Notes: a model not told the origin generated them from the sequence alone. 64,000 nt of DNA from Onthophagus taurus (GCF_036711975.1 NC_091966.1:20281501-20345500); one strand, 5' to 3'; shown: positions 32,639 through 44,304, numbered from the stretch's first letter. Numbers and translations are program-made.

Positions 32639-33953
32639 TTATCCAACAATTTCTAATAAACATTTTTTATAATCCCCTGAAGTATCATCCTACAATAAAA
32701 GTAATTTTAATAATTAATTCTAGCATCACTTTTTAGACGATTATATTTACCCTAATAAAATCAGCTAAAGACTTTCCATATTTTTCCTCAAACACTTCTT
32801 TAATATCCCCCAAATCAATTTCTGACCTTGATACAACCAAACGAATCAAAGTACGATCATCAGTTCCGATTCGATCCATACTTTTATGGAGTCTTTCGGC
32901 AATGTATCCAATCCTATCCCTAATACATTTAATTAAATCCATAAGTGTATCTTTAGCTGTTCCTGAAAATTCGTTATCGATGGCAGTTTCAAAACAATGA
33001 TCTGTAAGTTTTTCGTATTCATCAAAAATGAGGCGAAGTTGAGATCGATTTCTTTGGCATAAAATGGCATTAAAAGTGGATTCATCAGTTCCATGGAATA
33101 GTTCACCAGCACGTAGTAAAGTTTGTGCATCTTTGTAAGCAGTTTCTTTATCAGTTGCTTCGGATTCATCTCTATGACCCTTTTTAAAAGAGAAATGTTA
33201 TAACTTTTACATTTACTAGTAATTTTTTATAAAATGACTAATAATTAAAAGTAAAAGCCCATTATGTAATAATGATAATAGACTGGTTGACCTTAAGATA
33301 AATGTTTTTAAATCCCTTCACAAATTAAAAAAAACTTACTGTTGCCAATGACACAAACAGTCTTTTAACTGTTCCTGATGTATCACCTTTTAAATCTTTT
33401 TCAAGGGAAGTTTGATACACTATAAAAATTAATAATATGAATCAGTACCAAAAATAAACTTTCCTATTTCAAATAAAATTGGACTTTCAACTTGAACTTA
33501 CAGCCTTCGTAAACCTCTCTAATTGCAATAACTTCATTATTATTATGAACACCCAAAATTTCAACAATGGTATCTTCATCAGTACCCAATCCACTGATGG
33601 ATTTATGAAGCTGTTTAGCTTGAAACTCCACAGGATTCGTCATCAAAGCAATAATAACATCTTCAAAATTCCCCCTTAACTCACTTTTCAATTCTTTAAT
33701 CAAATCTTTTCCATACATAGTTTTAAATTCTTTAGCAATCTGTTGACGCTGATCATTAGTTCTTTTAGCGATAATGTTAATGATGGCTTCTTCATCGGAA
33801 CCGAAACCTTTAAACGCTTGTTTTAGCGCTTTCGAATCTTCGACGGGATCGAATGGGGAGCAAGGAGTTACCGTTGGCTATTGTGTTAAAAAATATAGTA
33901 AGAAATGCATTTTTTAACAAATAAATTTAAAGTTTTGTACTTACTTTGCCCAT
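32639..33953 (-). CDS. Annexin, B9-like
   Basis: Calcium-dependent membrane-binding protein. Five coding exons with GT-AG borders: 33,945-33,953 (MGK), 33,502-33,877, 33,340-33,419, 32,751-33,179 and 32,639-32,689 ([16 protein letters not shown], stop), 945 bases and 314 residues. Exon 2 ends in phase 1 and exon 3 restores phase 0. Four repeats are complete: GFGSDEE in repeat 1 (Ser replaces the usual Thr), GLGTDED in repeat 2, FHGTDES in repeat 3 and RIGTDDR in repeat 4. The C-terminal half (ERLHKSM..., LVVSRSEIDLGDIKEVFEEK) resembles insect annexin B9 most; that name is inferred from memory. The gene structure differs from the two B11-like genes, which have a single large C-terminal exon, so this is an older paralogue. 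A TCAGTC initiator-like site about 85 bases before the ATG (34,034-34,040) may mark the start of transcription. Confidence 0.92.
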
Positions 33954-34033
33954 TTTTTTCGTGAAGTGGAAAATGTTGAAATGTATCACACTCTTAACCG
34001 ATATTTACTGATTGTGAGTGTTGCTCGTGCGGT

Positions 34034-34040
34034 CGACTGA
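34034..34040 (-). promoter_or_regulatory. Initiator-like motif upstream of annexin B9-like gene
   Basis: TCAGTCG on the minus strand matches the insect initiator consensus and lies about 85 bases before the ATG, with no TATA box at -30. The downstream positions do not form a clear DPE, so the call is tentative. Confidence 0.35.
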
Positions 34041-34371
34041 AGCCGGCATTCTAATTTAGGAGGCAACGCAGGCGCACCTAACACTACCGGTTCTTACAAA
34101 AACTGTGGTGAGTCGCCAACCAAAAGGTTGTTCAACTTGATTCAACTTTAAGGGATTTGTATTGGATTTTGTTTTTAAAATTTAGTTTTTAAATGATTTA
34201 TTAATTGAATGTTTAGAATATTTTAAGATAAAACGTTAAACATGGCTTAAACCTGTATTTAAGGTATTAACTAAACGTATTACTTGTTTAACTTTAGATA
34301 TGGAAGATAAGAAAAGTCCTTGAAAATCATTTAAAACATGAAGGTTGATTGATGTTAACAGGAAAAATAAT
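34041..34371. other. Upstream region of annexin B9-like gene
   Basis: No gene or bounded repeat is seen; it ends at the TIR beginning at 34,373. Confidence 0.35.
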
Positions 34372-34372
34372 A

Positions 34373-34735
34373 CAGGGTGTTTCAGCTTTTTGTAGCAGGA
34401 CTTTAACAGTCGATAGATCTTTTAAAATTAGCACAAAAACTTTATATAAACATAAGTCGACAAACGCTTTGTTTTAAAGATACCGGGTGTTTAATATTAC
34501 GCGTGTAATTCAACCGATTCTATTCAAATTTGGTATACGGAGGTTTTTTGGCATGAGAAAGACGATTATGGAGTCCGTTTTACTATAGTCGGTAGAGTAT
34601 TCTTTACGGATTAAAATAACAATAACTTTTCTGACAGTATACTTTTTGGATTTTTGAATAAAAATTCTTATTCTCGGTACTTTTTTAAGCAAAAACGATA
34701 CTCTTATCAAATGCACTAAAGTCGATCGTTTTCAA
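34373..34735. repeat. Left TIR of an IS630-like family (about 350 bp)
   Basis: The sequence starts TA|CAGGGTGTTTCAGCTTTTTG and is matched, inverted, by 46,790-47,156, where the outer end is also followed by TA. A third partial copy in the same orientation as this one lies at 39,965-40,098. The left and right copies could bound one 12.8-kb composite, or they could belong to two elements. Confidence 0.7.
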
Positions 34736-35208
34736 GATAATCCGCTTTTTATTATTCGATATAGACCAATTTTTTTAGAGGATTGTTAACCCTTAACTGG
34801 TCCGGTGACTCATTTGTCGCACTAACAGTCAGGCGTAGTCTCCAGGACTGCTTAACTTAATAGGTTAATAAAACTGCAAATGTGCAAATAAACTCAATAT
34901 TTTAGATGAGTTTTAATTTTAATTATAGATATTGAAACTTGTCTGCATAGAAATGAACCTAACTAAAGCAATATATAAAAAGAGTTTACCTAGATTATAA
35001 TGTTTTCCGAAAAGTTAATTAAATCTAGTTTTATAGTAAGTACTTAATTATTATAAAAACTTAACAAACTTTCGTTTATATTATTAGTTATGTTAGGTAT
35101 TAGACAAACTAAAAAATAAAGGAAAAATAAATTTGACAAAAACATCATATTCCAACAAGGGCCAAAATTACTTATTTTTCAACGCAGTCATTGCAGACTG
35201 GTTTTGTA

Positions 35209-36503
35209 CAGGATGTCCAAATTTCGATGGGTTTGAAGGGTATCTCAGTTATTATGAAAGATAAAAAGTTGCGGCTTTCGCGAACCTGAGCTACTTTTTT
35301 GTGAAACTTACAATGGCCAAATTGTACCAAATTTTCATAGCCCTCTTCGTTTTTGATATACAGGAGTGTTTCAAAATTTACGACTTTCAGACACCGCGTA
35401 GTTCGCGTGGGATAGCCGACATCGTCAAACGCCGTCTCATGTGATCCTCTACCAATTGCTTGGCTAGCTGCATTCCAAAAATACTTTTTTCTTTAATGGT
35501 CGGATTATCTCTATAACATTGGTGTAAGATATATGAATTGATCACAGAAATGTCTAGTAGGCGAAAAAAAAATGCTAAAGACCATCTTCGAGTGCAACGA
35601 CTTGAGGTGCTTTTCGAACACTTTTCGTCCAGAGAATCTACTCCGCCTTTATTTTCATTGTAGTAGGAAACTATTTCGGGTTTCTGTACTAATGAATCAT
35701 CAAATCGTCTATTATGCATGAATGATTTTACCAACATATGAAATCAACGTGCATTCTTCCCTGAATCCATACAATGTTGAGTTAGCTGCTCTTTTCTTAT
35801 TGAGTTGAAAAGATGGTGGTATTTCGGCCTTATTTTTTTTAGTGTACCGACGTACGTCAAATTATTTTTCCATAACAGATCAACTGCTTGTATGGAAGAA
35901 TTACAATTGTCAGCTGTAATATTACGATTGCTGTTAAAAATTGGCTTCGCTAAACGTAACACAGCTTGAGTAGGCTTTAGTAACCTCTTCTCTTCACCAT
36001 TGAGGCCAAAACTATCAGAATCTTTTCCCGTATAGATGTATGTGTTATATAGATGACTGTTTCGTGCGTCTGGTAAGGCACTGTATTTTGAAGCCGTACT
36101 TTGCCAGTTTATTAGGTATATACACTTTGAAGCGGCACCTTCCTCGGAAGCTTACAAGCATTTCATCTATAGTAACAGACTGTCCAAGTCCATAAACATT
36201 TTGACAATTTTCTACAAATGTGTTGAAAATAAATGAAATTGCTGCAGCCGGATCGTTCTTTTTCCGCTCTTCCCTGTCCTGAGAATTGTCGAATCGTATA
36301 GCCGTCAAAAGAACAGCAAATCTCTTCTTACTCATGACTGCTCTGAATATTTCTCTTCCACTTCCGTCCGTTGCGAATATATGGTCTATATTTTCATGAT
36401 TCGAATTGAATATCGCCGTATATACTAGAAGCCCCAAAAATGCCTTCAGCTCAGTGATATCTGCGTCTGTTACATGATGTCTGGATTATACAGAATATCT
36501 CTC
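35209..36503 (-). pseudogene. piggyBac-like transposase, frameshifted and truncated
   Basis: DDE-type transposase of the piggyBac superfamily. From the truncated N-terminal end at 36,503: DITELKAFLGLLVYTAIFNS, MSKKRFAVLLTAIRFDN and VTIDEMLVSFRGRCRFKVYI with the first catalytic aspartate (36,045-36,437); a frameshift near 36,075; NRNITADNCNSSIQAVDLLW with the second aspartate region (35,744-35,962); a second shift near 35,740; and SYYNENKGGVDSLDEKC with RCTRRWSLAFFFRLLDISVI (35,387-35,737). The usual cysteine-rich C-terminal domain is not seen after AIPRELRGV. The 5' end is cut by the foldback element starting at 36,504. TACAGGATGTCC at 35,209 may be another transposon end. Confidence 0.82.
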
Positions 36504-37620
36504 GAGTGCGGGAAGTTAGCCCCCCATTTTTTGATTTTTAAATTTTTTATTGTTGTTCTAGATTGTTCTAGAGTTGTTCTACATTGTTCCAAAGCGGCAA
36601 ATCGAAAAAATAAAAACTCCGCGAGAAAACCGAAAAAACGGGTTTTTTGGCTAGCCCCCCATTTTTGGAAAAATCAAATTTTCTTTGTTGTTCTGAGTTG
36701 TTCTAGTTGTTCTAGTTATTGTTCTAGAAAATCAAAATTATGGGATACAGCATTACGAAGTTATAACTAAAAATAGGTTTGGCCGCCGAAATGTTAGTTG
36801 ATTGCTGTGACCATAGTTTTTCTATTATCAATTCCATATTACAAATATATACTTGTTATAGCTAACGCAATCTGGAACAGCTATTATTTTCACTAGAACA
36901 ACTCTCTAAAGGGCACTTTACTCTTTGAAAATTAAAGTTTTTGGAAGTTTCAGTCAGTAATTCTTGTGTCAACGTTTTATATTACACAATAAGAATTAAA
37001 AAACATAGACCAATCTAAAATAACTCAAACTTTGCCGATTCAAATTGCTCTAGATGTGTTTTACGTTTAACACGGACATTAATTTTGCAAAATCACATAT
37101 TTTCTGTTGCTCTAAATTGTTCTTGTTGTTCTAGGTACTTAAAATGTTTATTTAATCACTGCGGCATTAGTTCTTTTAAAGTTTCATATTAAAAATTAGT
37201 ACTTACAACAATTAAAACAATTCAGAGCAGCTGTTATTTTCACTGGAAAAACCTTAAATTTGAGTTGTTGTGATATCGGACAGGAATGAAAAATTAAAAA
37301 ATATGGAATAATCTGACCATCTAATTTCCTAAAAATCACCTTTCTCTTTAAACTTATAATAATAAAACATAAGTTGCGATTTAAAGTGTATTTTATTTTG
37401 TAAAACAAAGTAATAAATTAATAAATAAACTAAACTAACAAAAGTAGGTTGGGCTGCCAAAATCTCTAGGGGATTGCTGTGACCATAGTTTTTCTATTTT
37501 CAGTTCCATATCACAAATATATACTTATTATACATAAGCAATCTCTATAAAGAACACTTTACTTTTTAAAAATTAAAATTTTTGGAAGTTTCAGTTAGTA
37601 ATTCTTTCATAAGTTAATAA

Positions 37621-38331
37621 GTAAGTTTCATTAATATCTATTTCAATAAAAAATATATTGTTCAAAATACTTGCGGATTCGATAGTACATTTCATAGTTT
37701 AGCATTTGCCCGTACACACCATTTAGAAATCATGTTGAGAATGTTTGCACAGATTGCTTTAGTTTCCTAAAATTATTTTTAAAAACCGGTTCTAGTAAAG
37801 CAACATATAAAAAAAGAGCTGAACTATTAACAGGAATAAATTATTTTGGAAACCAGAATATTGCTGGCGTGATAATAGTGAATGCTTTTTCAAATATTGC
37901 GTTTCTTTGCACACAACTATTTAAAGAAGAATTTAGTTATTGTAGGACTAAAAACTGCAATAATTGTTTAAACGTTACTTTCCATAAAAACATAATTTTA
38001 CCAATCGACATTGAAATCGTAACAATATTTGGCTATAAATAATAATAAAGCAAGTAATAGAAAACTACATGCAAACTCTAAGCAACAATTGCAAAAAATG
38101 TGGTCTGTTTATAGAAACAACGAATGGAGAGAACAATAAAACAAAATTGAGTGATTACGCACGCAATTTGTCTTTGAATCTTTGAAATCTTTGAATGATG
38201 TAGGACACTATCCGGCATTTGTGCCCAACAATGCCAATTGGATATTATTTAATGACTTACGAAAAAAAAACGTACAAGTTGAAAAAGCTACTGAAATAAA
38301 TGCACAAATGTGCATATATGTTTATAAATGA
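37621..38331 (+). pseudogene. Ubiquitin-specific-protease-like (C19/UCH) ORFs in the foldback element
   Basis: Ubiquitin-specific proteases remove ubiquitin with a Cys-His-Asp/Asn centre. Four plus-strand pieces appear in the order of that fold. Frame 1 (37,621-37,770) has VQNTCGFDSTFHSLAFAR, a Cys-box-like motif with Cys at 37,672-37,674. Frame 2 (37,698-38,042) has LLTGINYFGNQNIAG and FKEEFSYCRTKNCNNCLNV, like the QQD box and first zinc-binding pair. Frame 3 (38,069-38,185) has SNNCKKCG, a second CxxC. Frame 4 (to 38,331) has VGHYPAFVPNNANWILFND, the His box, with His at 38,206-38,208 and an Asp at 38,254-38,256, then an AQMCIYVYK ending. A threefold CTTTGAA repeat marks the last frame change. 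It is broken, but I know of no transposase in the element, so its role is open. Confidence 0.6.
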
Positions 38332-38879
38332 GCAAAGTGATGTAACCGTATTATTTCATGATATTAGTTTATTTACATAATTTAGTTTATGTAGTTATAG
38401 TTTACCTTAGAATAAGTTATTGTACTGATATAGTAATACTGATCGAATAGTTATTGTTTTATTTGTTAGTTTATTTATTAATTTATTACTTAGTTTATAC
38501 AAAATAAAATACACTTTATCTACGATTGCTTGGATAAGTCATCATTACCGCACTCATTTGAGGTGATTTGAGTTACGTAATGAAGTTCATTACCGTACTG
38601 GTTTCATTACGTAACGCATTTTTAGCCTATTCAGAACAGACTTAATTTATTGAAACGAGCAACAATACAAAAGAAAAAGTGCTATCTACTTACAGAGAAA
38701 CAATACTATTTATTATAAACATTAATTGTTATGTTTTTACATTTCAAAATACTTATTCCAGATGAGTAAACATGTTGTTGAAACTGACAATTCAAAATTG
38801 TCAACAATCATTTCAAAATATTTTTATAAATGTCAAATAGACTTTTCTAAAGAAATTGATTTTTTAGTAATTTTTAGCA

Positions 38880-39010
38880 GTCGTAGATAAAATGCTGTAT
38901 ATCACACGTGAGCTAGAGCATAATTACAGTACTCGTGTGATTACACGACTCGGTCTACGACCTCGTCGTGCAATTCTCCACTCTCGTACTGTAATTATGT
39001 TTCTAGCCCA
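38880..39010. repeat. Cruciform-forming palindrome inside the foldback element
   Basis: CTAGAGCATAATTACAGTAC pairs with GTACTGTAATTATGTTTCTAG, and between them GATTACACGAC pairs with GTCGTGCAATTC, giving a two-step stem. It lies between the protease-like ORFs and the right arm. Confidence 0.6.
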
Positions 39011-40098
39011 CTTGTAATATAAATAACTATTAAATCGCATCTTATGTTTTACTATTATAAGTTTAAAGAGAAAGGTAAAACTTGTGATTTTTAGAAAATT
39101 ATAATGGTCAGATTATGCCATATTTTTTTAGTTTTTAAAACTATTATTATATTAAAGATTGGGTTCACTGATTCAACAAAACCTGTCCGATATCACAACA
39201 ACTGAAATTTAAGATTTTTCTAATGAAAATAACAGCTGTTCTGAATTGTTTTAATTGTTGTAAGTACTAATTTTTAATATGAAAGTTTAAAAGAACTAAT
39301 GCCGCAGTGATTAAATAACCATTTTAAGTACCTAGAACAACAAGAACAATTTAGAGCAACAAAAAATATGTGATTTTACAAAATTAATGTCCGTGTTAAA
39401 CATAAAACACATCTAGAACAATTTGAATCGGCAAAGTTTCAGTTATTTTAGATTGTTCTATGTTTTTTAATTCTTATTGTGTAATATAAAACCGCTGACA
39501 CAAGAATTACTGACTGAAACTTCAAAAAACTTTAATTTTCAAAGAGTAAAGTGCCCTTTAGAGAGTTGTTCTAGTGAAAATAATATCTGTTCTAGATTGC
39601 GTTAGCTATAATAAGTATGTATTTGTAATATGGAATTGATAATAGAAAAACTATGGTCACAGCAATCAACTAGACATTTCGGCGGCCAAACCCATTTTTA
39701 GTTATAACTTCGTAATGCTGTAACCCATAATTTAGATTTTCTAGAACAATAACTAGAACAACTAGAGCAACCCAGAACAACAAAGAAAATTTGATTTTTC
39801 CAAAAATGGGGGGTTAGTCAAAAAACCTGTTTTTTCGGTTTTCTCGCGGAGTTTTTATTTTTTCGATTTGCCGCTTTGGAACAATGTAGAACAACTCTAG
39901 AACAATCTAGAACAACAATAAAAAATTTTAAAATCAAAAAATGGGGGGCTAACTTCCCGCACTCTTATGGAGTCCCTTTTTGCTATAGCCGGTAGAGTAT
40001 TCTTTACGGATTAATACAACAATAACTTTTCTGACAGTATACTTTTTGGCTTTTTGAATAATAATTCTTATTCTAGGTACTTTTTTAAGCAAAAACCG

Positions 40099-40301
40099 AG
40101 GGGTAATTCGCTGGTCAATATTTGTACACCATTTCCTACACTTCCTTATAATACCGGTAATATTCGTGCGTTTCCTTACAATACCTAAATTTCTTAATTT
40201 TTAGTTAAGTCCTTATAATTTTGCAATATCTTCCCCAATTCCTCTACAATTTCTGTTAATACCTATACCCTTACCTCATCATCTAAATAGGCGTCTCTAT
40301 G
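40099..40301. other. TIR fragment neighbour, no gene
   Basis: Bases 39,965-40,098 repeat the inner part of the TIR at 34,560-34,700 (GGTAGAGTATTCTTTACGG). After that no feature is recognised until the MITE at 40,304. Confidence 0.45.
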
Positions 40302-40303
40302 TA

Positions 40304-41398
40304 CAGGGATGGTTCAAATTCGATGTCTGAATAGGCTAACTCGGAAACTACAATAAGAGTTAGAAAAAAAGTAGCTTACATGTCATGATTTCGTTTTTCG
40401 AGAAACTGCTAATGCCGAAAACCTCAAAGCGCTATTGTCTTTTGTTTTTCCCCTAGAGGTCAAAATTGAAAATATCGTAAAACCAACAAGTGCAATTATC
40501 TTGGTTATTATTATAGGTGGAGTATTATAACTAAGACATTATATGGACACTTTTTTACTGAGAATTTCATGACGTAGTCAAATAAAATTTTTCGGTTTTA
40601 GATTTTGAGATATCATGACAATTTTCTTTTTTTTTAAATGGATTATTCGCTTATTAAATTCGTTATTTTTTTCTGATTACAAAAATATAGAGTTTGACTG
40701 TAATTAAATTTTCAGTTTCCTGTAAATTATAACTAGAAATTAAAAACACATATTTCTGATATTTGAAACAAATACATTTGTTGAACTATTTAATTCATAT
40801 TTGTTTTACACAAAAGTTGGAATAGATTGAACTATTTCACATTTTTTATTAATATTTAATATTATTATTAAATGACTTAATAAATTATTGATAGATGGCG
40901 CTCATAATTTTTTAAAAATTTAAATAAACATAGCGACATTTGTTTGTATTCAAAAATTTTCTGAAGTGTCAACTTAAAAATCCTGTTTTTTAACTTTTAT
41001 AGTACCGTAATTTACAGAAAACTGTAGATTTAATTTCTTTGACGACACTAAAAAAAGTCTATATTTTGCTTTATTCTAAAACAATAAGAAATAGACCTAT
41101 CTAACCCCATATTTTTGTAATCAGAAAAAAATATCGAATTTGTCCACATAAATTGTGAAAAAGTGTCCACATAATGTCTTAGTAATAACTTCACCTATAA
41201 TAATAAAAAAGATAATTGAATTTGTTGGTTTTACGATATTTTCAATTTTGACCTTTAGGGGAAAAACAAAAGTCGATAGCGCTTTGAGGTTTTCGGTATT
41301 AGCAGTTTCTCGAAAAACGAGATTATGACAGCTACTTTTTTTCTAACTCTTATAGTTTCCGAGATAGACTATTCGGACATCGAACTTGAACCAACCTG
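40304..41398. mobile_element. 1.1-kb foldback MITE with TA duplication
   Basis: CAGGGATGGTTCAAATTCGA at the left matches the reverse complement of the right end, and the arms run about 255 bases. TA flanks both ends (40,302-40,303 and 41,399-41,400). The middle is AT-rich and noncoding. A single arm of the same family is at 22,330-22,673. Confidence 0.8.
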
Positions 41399-41543
41399 TA
41401 TAGTTGCTAAAATTTGTAATTTTTGTATTCTGCTAAATAATAAAACTAAATAGCACATAATCTAAATAAAAAGTAAAATCAAATAAATCTTCAAAGTAAC
41501 TGTAAACTAAACAATAGTTCTTTATACAAAGGTTTTCTAAAAA

Positions 41544-42617
41544 CTACTTTAGGTTTAAAAGAAACGGTTTAATTTCTTCCAAGTAAAATAGTAAACCCTG
41601 TCTTCTATCCAAAACAGGATTAGACAGTTGAAGGACTAGGTCGCTTAAAGGAACGTATACCTCACCTTTAGCATCGGGCCATATAAATCTGTTTCTTGTC
41701 TTTCTAAATTGCCTCAAAAAATTCACTTAAATATTTTGATCATCAAGTATTGACCTAACTTTACCTACATAATATGTCATATTATTTTTGACTTTAAACT
41801 TAACAATATAAAATTTATCAAATATAGGTATTATACTTTTAGGTTATCTATTTTTTTTTTTGTTATGTGCTTTTGGTCTAGATTACAGTTTGCTCCAAAA
41901 TCTGTGTCAGTATCAGACACTTTCATGTCAGTTTCTCCTATTTTTGACTCATATTTTTTAAATGTAGATTCATTGCTACTTAATTCTGATTCAACTGATG
42001 AAAAGTTCTCTGTGTCCGTACTATCATCGCACTTGACAGAGTTTTCTTCAGAAACGCTGTTGCTGCTGCTGTTGCAAATTTTCTTCTTTTTTTGTAAAAA
42101 TTTCTTTACATTATTTTTATGCGTATTGAATCTTCTTAGTCTGTCCGTAAAGACTTTTTCTTTTGCATCATTTAACACTCAACAGTATGCAGATTTTTTG
42201 ACGATCATACTTTGACCGTTTTCTAAATTAATTTTTAGGTATGGCGATGTTTCTGTTATTTTTGTTGAATAATCCTTTAAGTCCAAAGATGTAGTTGTGT
42301 AAGTAAATTCTTTATCATCCTCAAAATCTTGGAAAACTTGATTCGTTATGTTGCTTCCTTTTTTCGAATTAGTATTTCGTTAATATCTTCACATGTTTCT
42401 TGGTGTATTAAACATTATCTTATTCTGGAATCATGCCTAACTCTTTTGCAAAATTCAACGCATCACCTAATGCAATGTTTACGATTAATGCAATATCCAA
42501 ACTCTTTATTTCATCAATGGTATCCGTTGACATTTTGCTAGAAATTTTATGTAATCGCTTTTCTTCTCTAGGAAATTTGAACAAGCCTTTTAAAGGTGAA
42601 CGCGCACCTAGCAGCAT
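41544..42617 (-). pseudogene. Broken unrecognised ORF, probably transposon-associated
   Basis: Minus-strand pieces join in order: LHKISSKMSTDTIDEIKSL (42,420-42,617); an open stretch with VFQDFEDDKEFTYTTTSLDL and ETSPYLKINLENGQSMIVKK (about 42,190-42,370); a stop, then VFTDRLRRFNTHKNNVKKFL and a Ser/Asp/Glu-rich acidic linker (41,831-42,178); then KFYIVKFKVKNNMTYYVGKV and FLRQFRKTRNRFIWPDAKGE...VPLSDLVLQL (41,544-41,800). The last part resembles a C-terminal domain I have seen in multicopy insect proteins, but I cannot name the family. Whether it came from a host gene or a transposon is unknown. Confidence 0.45.
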
Positions 42618-42928
42618 CGCACTAGCCGCACGCGACGCATGAAACGATTTTTAGAATTTACTATATGATATCTTATGTAGTACCGCACACCTATCAGCAC
42701 CGTACAGCCGCTTTTTAATAAAATGCTGTGGATGTACGAATTCAATATATGAATGCGTATGACGTCATCAGAATCACTACGTTCGATGCGTACAGGGCGA
42801 TCCTGATAACTTCAAGTAAGTCAACTTCAACGTAAGTTGACTTTATCAAGATGGAAAGTACCCTTATTTCTCTTGTACAAAATTATGAGGAATTATATAA
42901 TTTGAAACATCATAATTATAGTAATCAA

Positions 42929-43532
42929 CTACGTAATCAATAATCGATAGTTAAAAATCTTCTTTTCTTCATTTCCTTTTACATCATCACGTGAATGCGG
43001 CCTCATTAAGTATGTGCATAGTGGGAACGCTTCGTCCCCCACGATAAAGTGTGGTAAATTATTTCCATCAGGTAGCGGTTTTGGTGGGGGCATATTAAAG
43101 TTACCTTTTCTGAGACTTTGTCCCATATTTGAATTTTGAAATATTCTAGCATCAGAATTTTTGCCGAAAGCAACAACATCTACCGCTGTGAATTTTTTAT
43201 TTGCACCAACTAACGCTAGTAACACAATGCTAAAGTGTTTGTTATAGCAGAAATAATTAGAACCAATATGTTGTGGTGCTTCGATCAATATGTGTTTCCC
43301 ATCAAGTGCTCCCACTGCATTTGGGAAATTCCATCTTTCCCGAAACTGTGCTTCCGATGAGAGCCACAAACTCTCGTTAGGTGTGGGCATTACGATTGGT
43401 TGTATAGAGGCCCAAATTGCTTCACAGGTAGAGTATACTATTTCTCGTATCTCTCCTATCTCTCGTACTGTAGTCTCGCCCAATCGATAGTTAGCAGCTA
43501 AAGATGTAAAAGAATTCCCGGTTGTCAGAAAC
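42929..43532 (-). pseudogene. PIF/Harbinger transposase (HARBI1-like), C-terminally truncated
   Basis: Harbinger transposases cut DNA with a DDE nuclease related to HARBI1. After a TTTTGCAG acceptor at 43,533 the exon reads FLTTGNSFTSLAANYRLGET (helix-turn-helix), VREIGEIREIVYSTCEAIW, FPNAVGALDGKHILIEAP with the first aspartate, and FIVGDEAFPLCTYLMRPHSR with the second aspartate. A stop at 42,929 removes the segment with the final glutamate. The upstream exon expected on the minus strand would overlap the partner gene at 43,604, so DNA between the two genes has been lost. Confidence 0.85.
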
Positions 43533-43603
43533 CTGCAAAATTATTTTATTAGGACCTTAACTCATTTTTAATTTAAATATTTCATGTATTTCATACGTTT
43601 GCA

Positions 43604-44304
43604 GATATAACATGTAAAGATAAATGGCAAAGGATCAGAGAAAACTTTCGGAAAGCTTTAAATCTTCGCAAATGTACAAGTGGTCAGTCGGCAGATAGCC
43701 TCAAACCTCCAAAGTATTTTCAGGAGCTGAGTTTCCTAATACCATATTTAAATGACGAAGAGAATCGGCGATCAAACATATTAAGACCTGGAAGTCATTT
43801 GGATATAAGAAGTCCAGACTTATTAATTGATTCTCCCGAAGGGGATTCACAAATTTCCGATTCGTCTTCGTCTAATTTAAAAAAGTCCACTCCACTTACA
43901 TCTCAGAAACGGAGATTTACACCGTATAGAGCACCATCAATCAACAACCAACCGACCACCGCAGCGACAGTGTTTCAAGAATATTTATCGAAAACGTCAA
44001 CAAATTCAGGCTCGTCGCAAACTCCGACCTCAGATCCGTTGATAGATTTTTTCATGACAATGGCAAAGACTGTTAAAAGATTCCCAGTCAGAAAGCAGCT
44101 ACAGATAAAAGCGGACTTGTTTCACAATGGTTTCACATGGTCCACAATGTAGAGGTAGAACTTAGCAATGAGGATGCATCTGGTACATCGACAGCACCAG
44201 CTCGAGAAATATCTCAAGAAACAATTCAATCCGTACCTCAATCGAACGATTCTACTTTATCTGTTAATTCAAATTCTATCGAATTCGAATTCACAGATGA
44301 ATAA
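43604..44304 (+). pseudogene. MADF/BESS-type partner gene of the Harbinger element
   Basis: Harbinger elements carry a second, Myb/MADF-like protein that helps the transposase reach the nucleus and bind DNA. Following a TTTGCAG acceptor, the plus strand reads CKDKWQRIRENFRKALNLRK (C-terminal half of a MADF domain), a Ser/Pro-rich linker, and DPLIDFFMTMAKTVKRFPVR with KQLQIKADLF (a BESS-like motif). A short tandem duplication around TTTCACAATGG near 44,130 shifts the frame: the main frame stops at 44,152, while the original frame continues as VHNVEVELSNEDASG to a stop at 44,304. The N-terminal exon is missing. It diverges from the transposase fragment. Confidence 0.72.

Larger units (their letters stand above)
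36504..39964 (+). mobile_element. 3.46-kb foldback element with about 900-bp inverted repeats
   Basis: The termini GAGTGCGGGAAGTTAGC are inverted copies, and inverted homology runs about 900 bases on each side (36,504-37,390 and 39,050-39,964) with only scattered differences. The outer 200 bases are packed with the unit TTGTTCTAG and its complement. Part of the left arm is repeated directly inside it (37,441-37,615 matches 36,770-36,990). The central 1.6 kb carries protease-like ORFs and, at 38,880-39,010, a separate palindrome. The left flank is piggyBac DNA and the right flank IS630-type TIR DNA, with no clear target duplication, so insertion was followed or accompanied by rearrangement. 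Confidence 0.85.
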
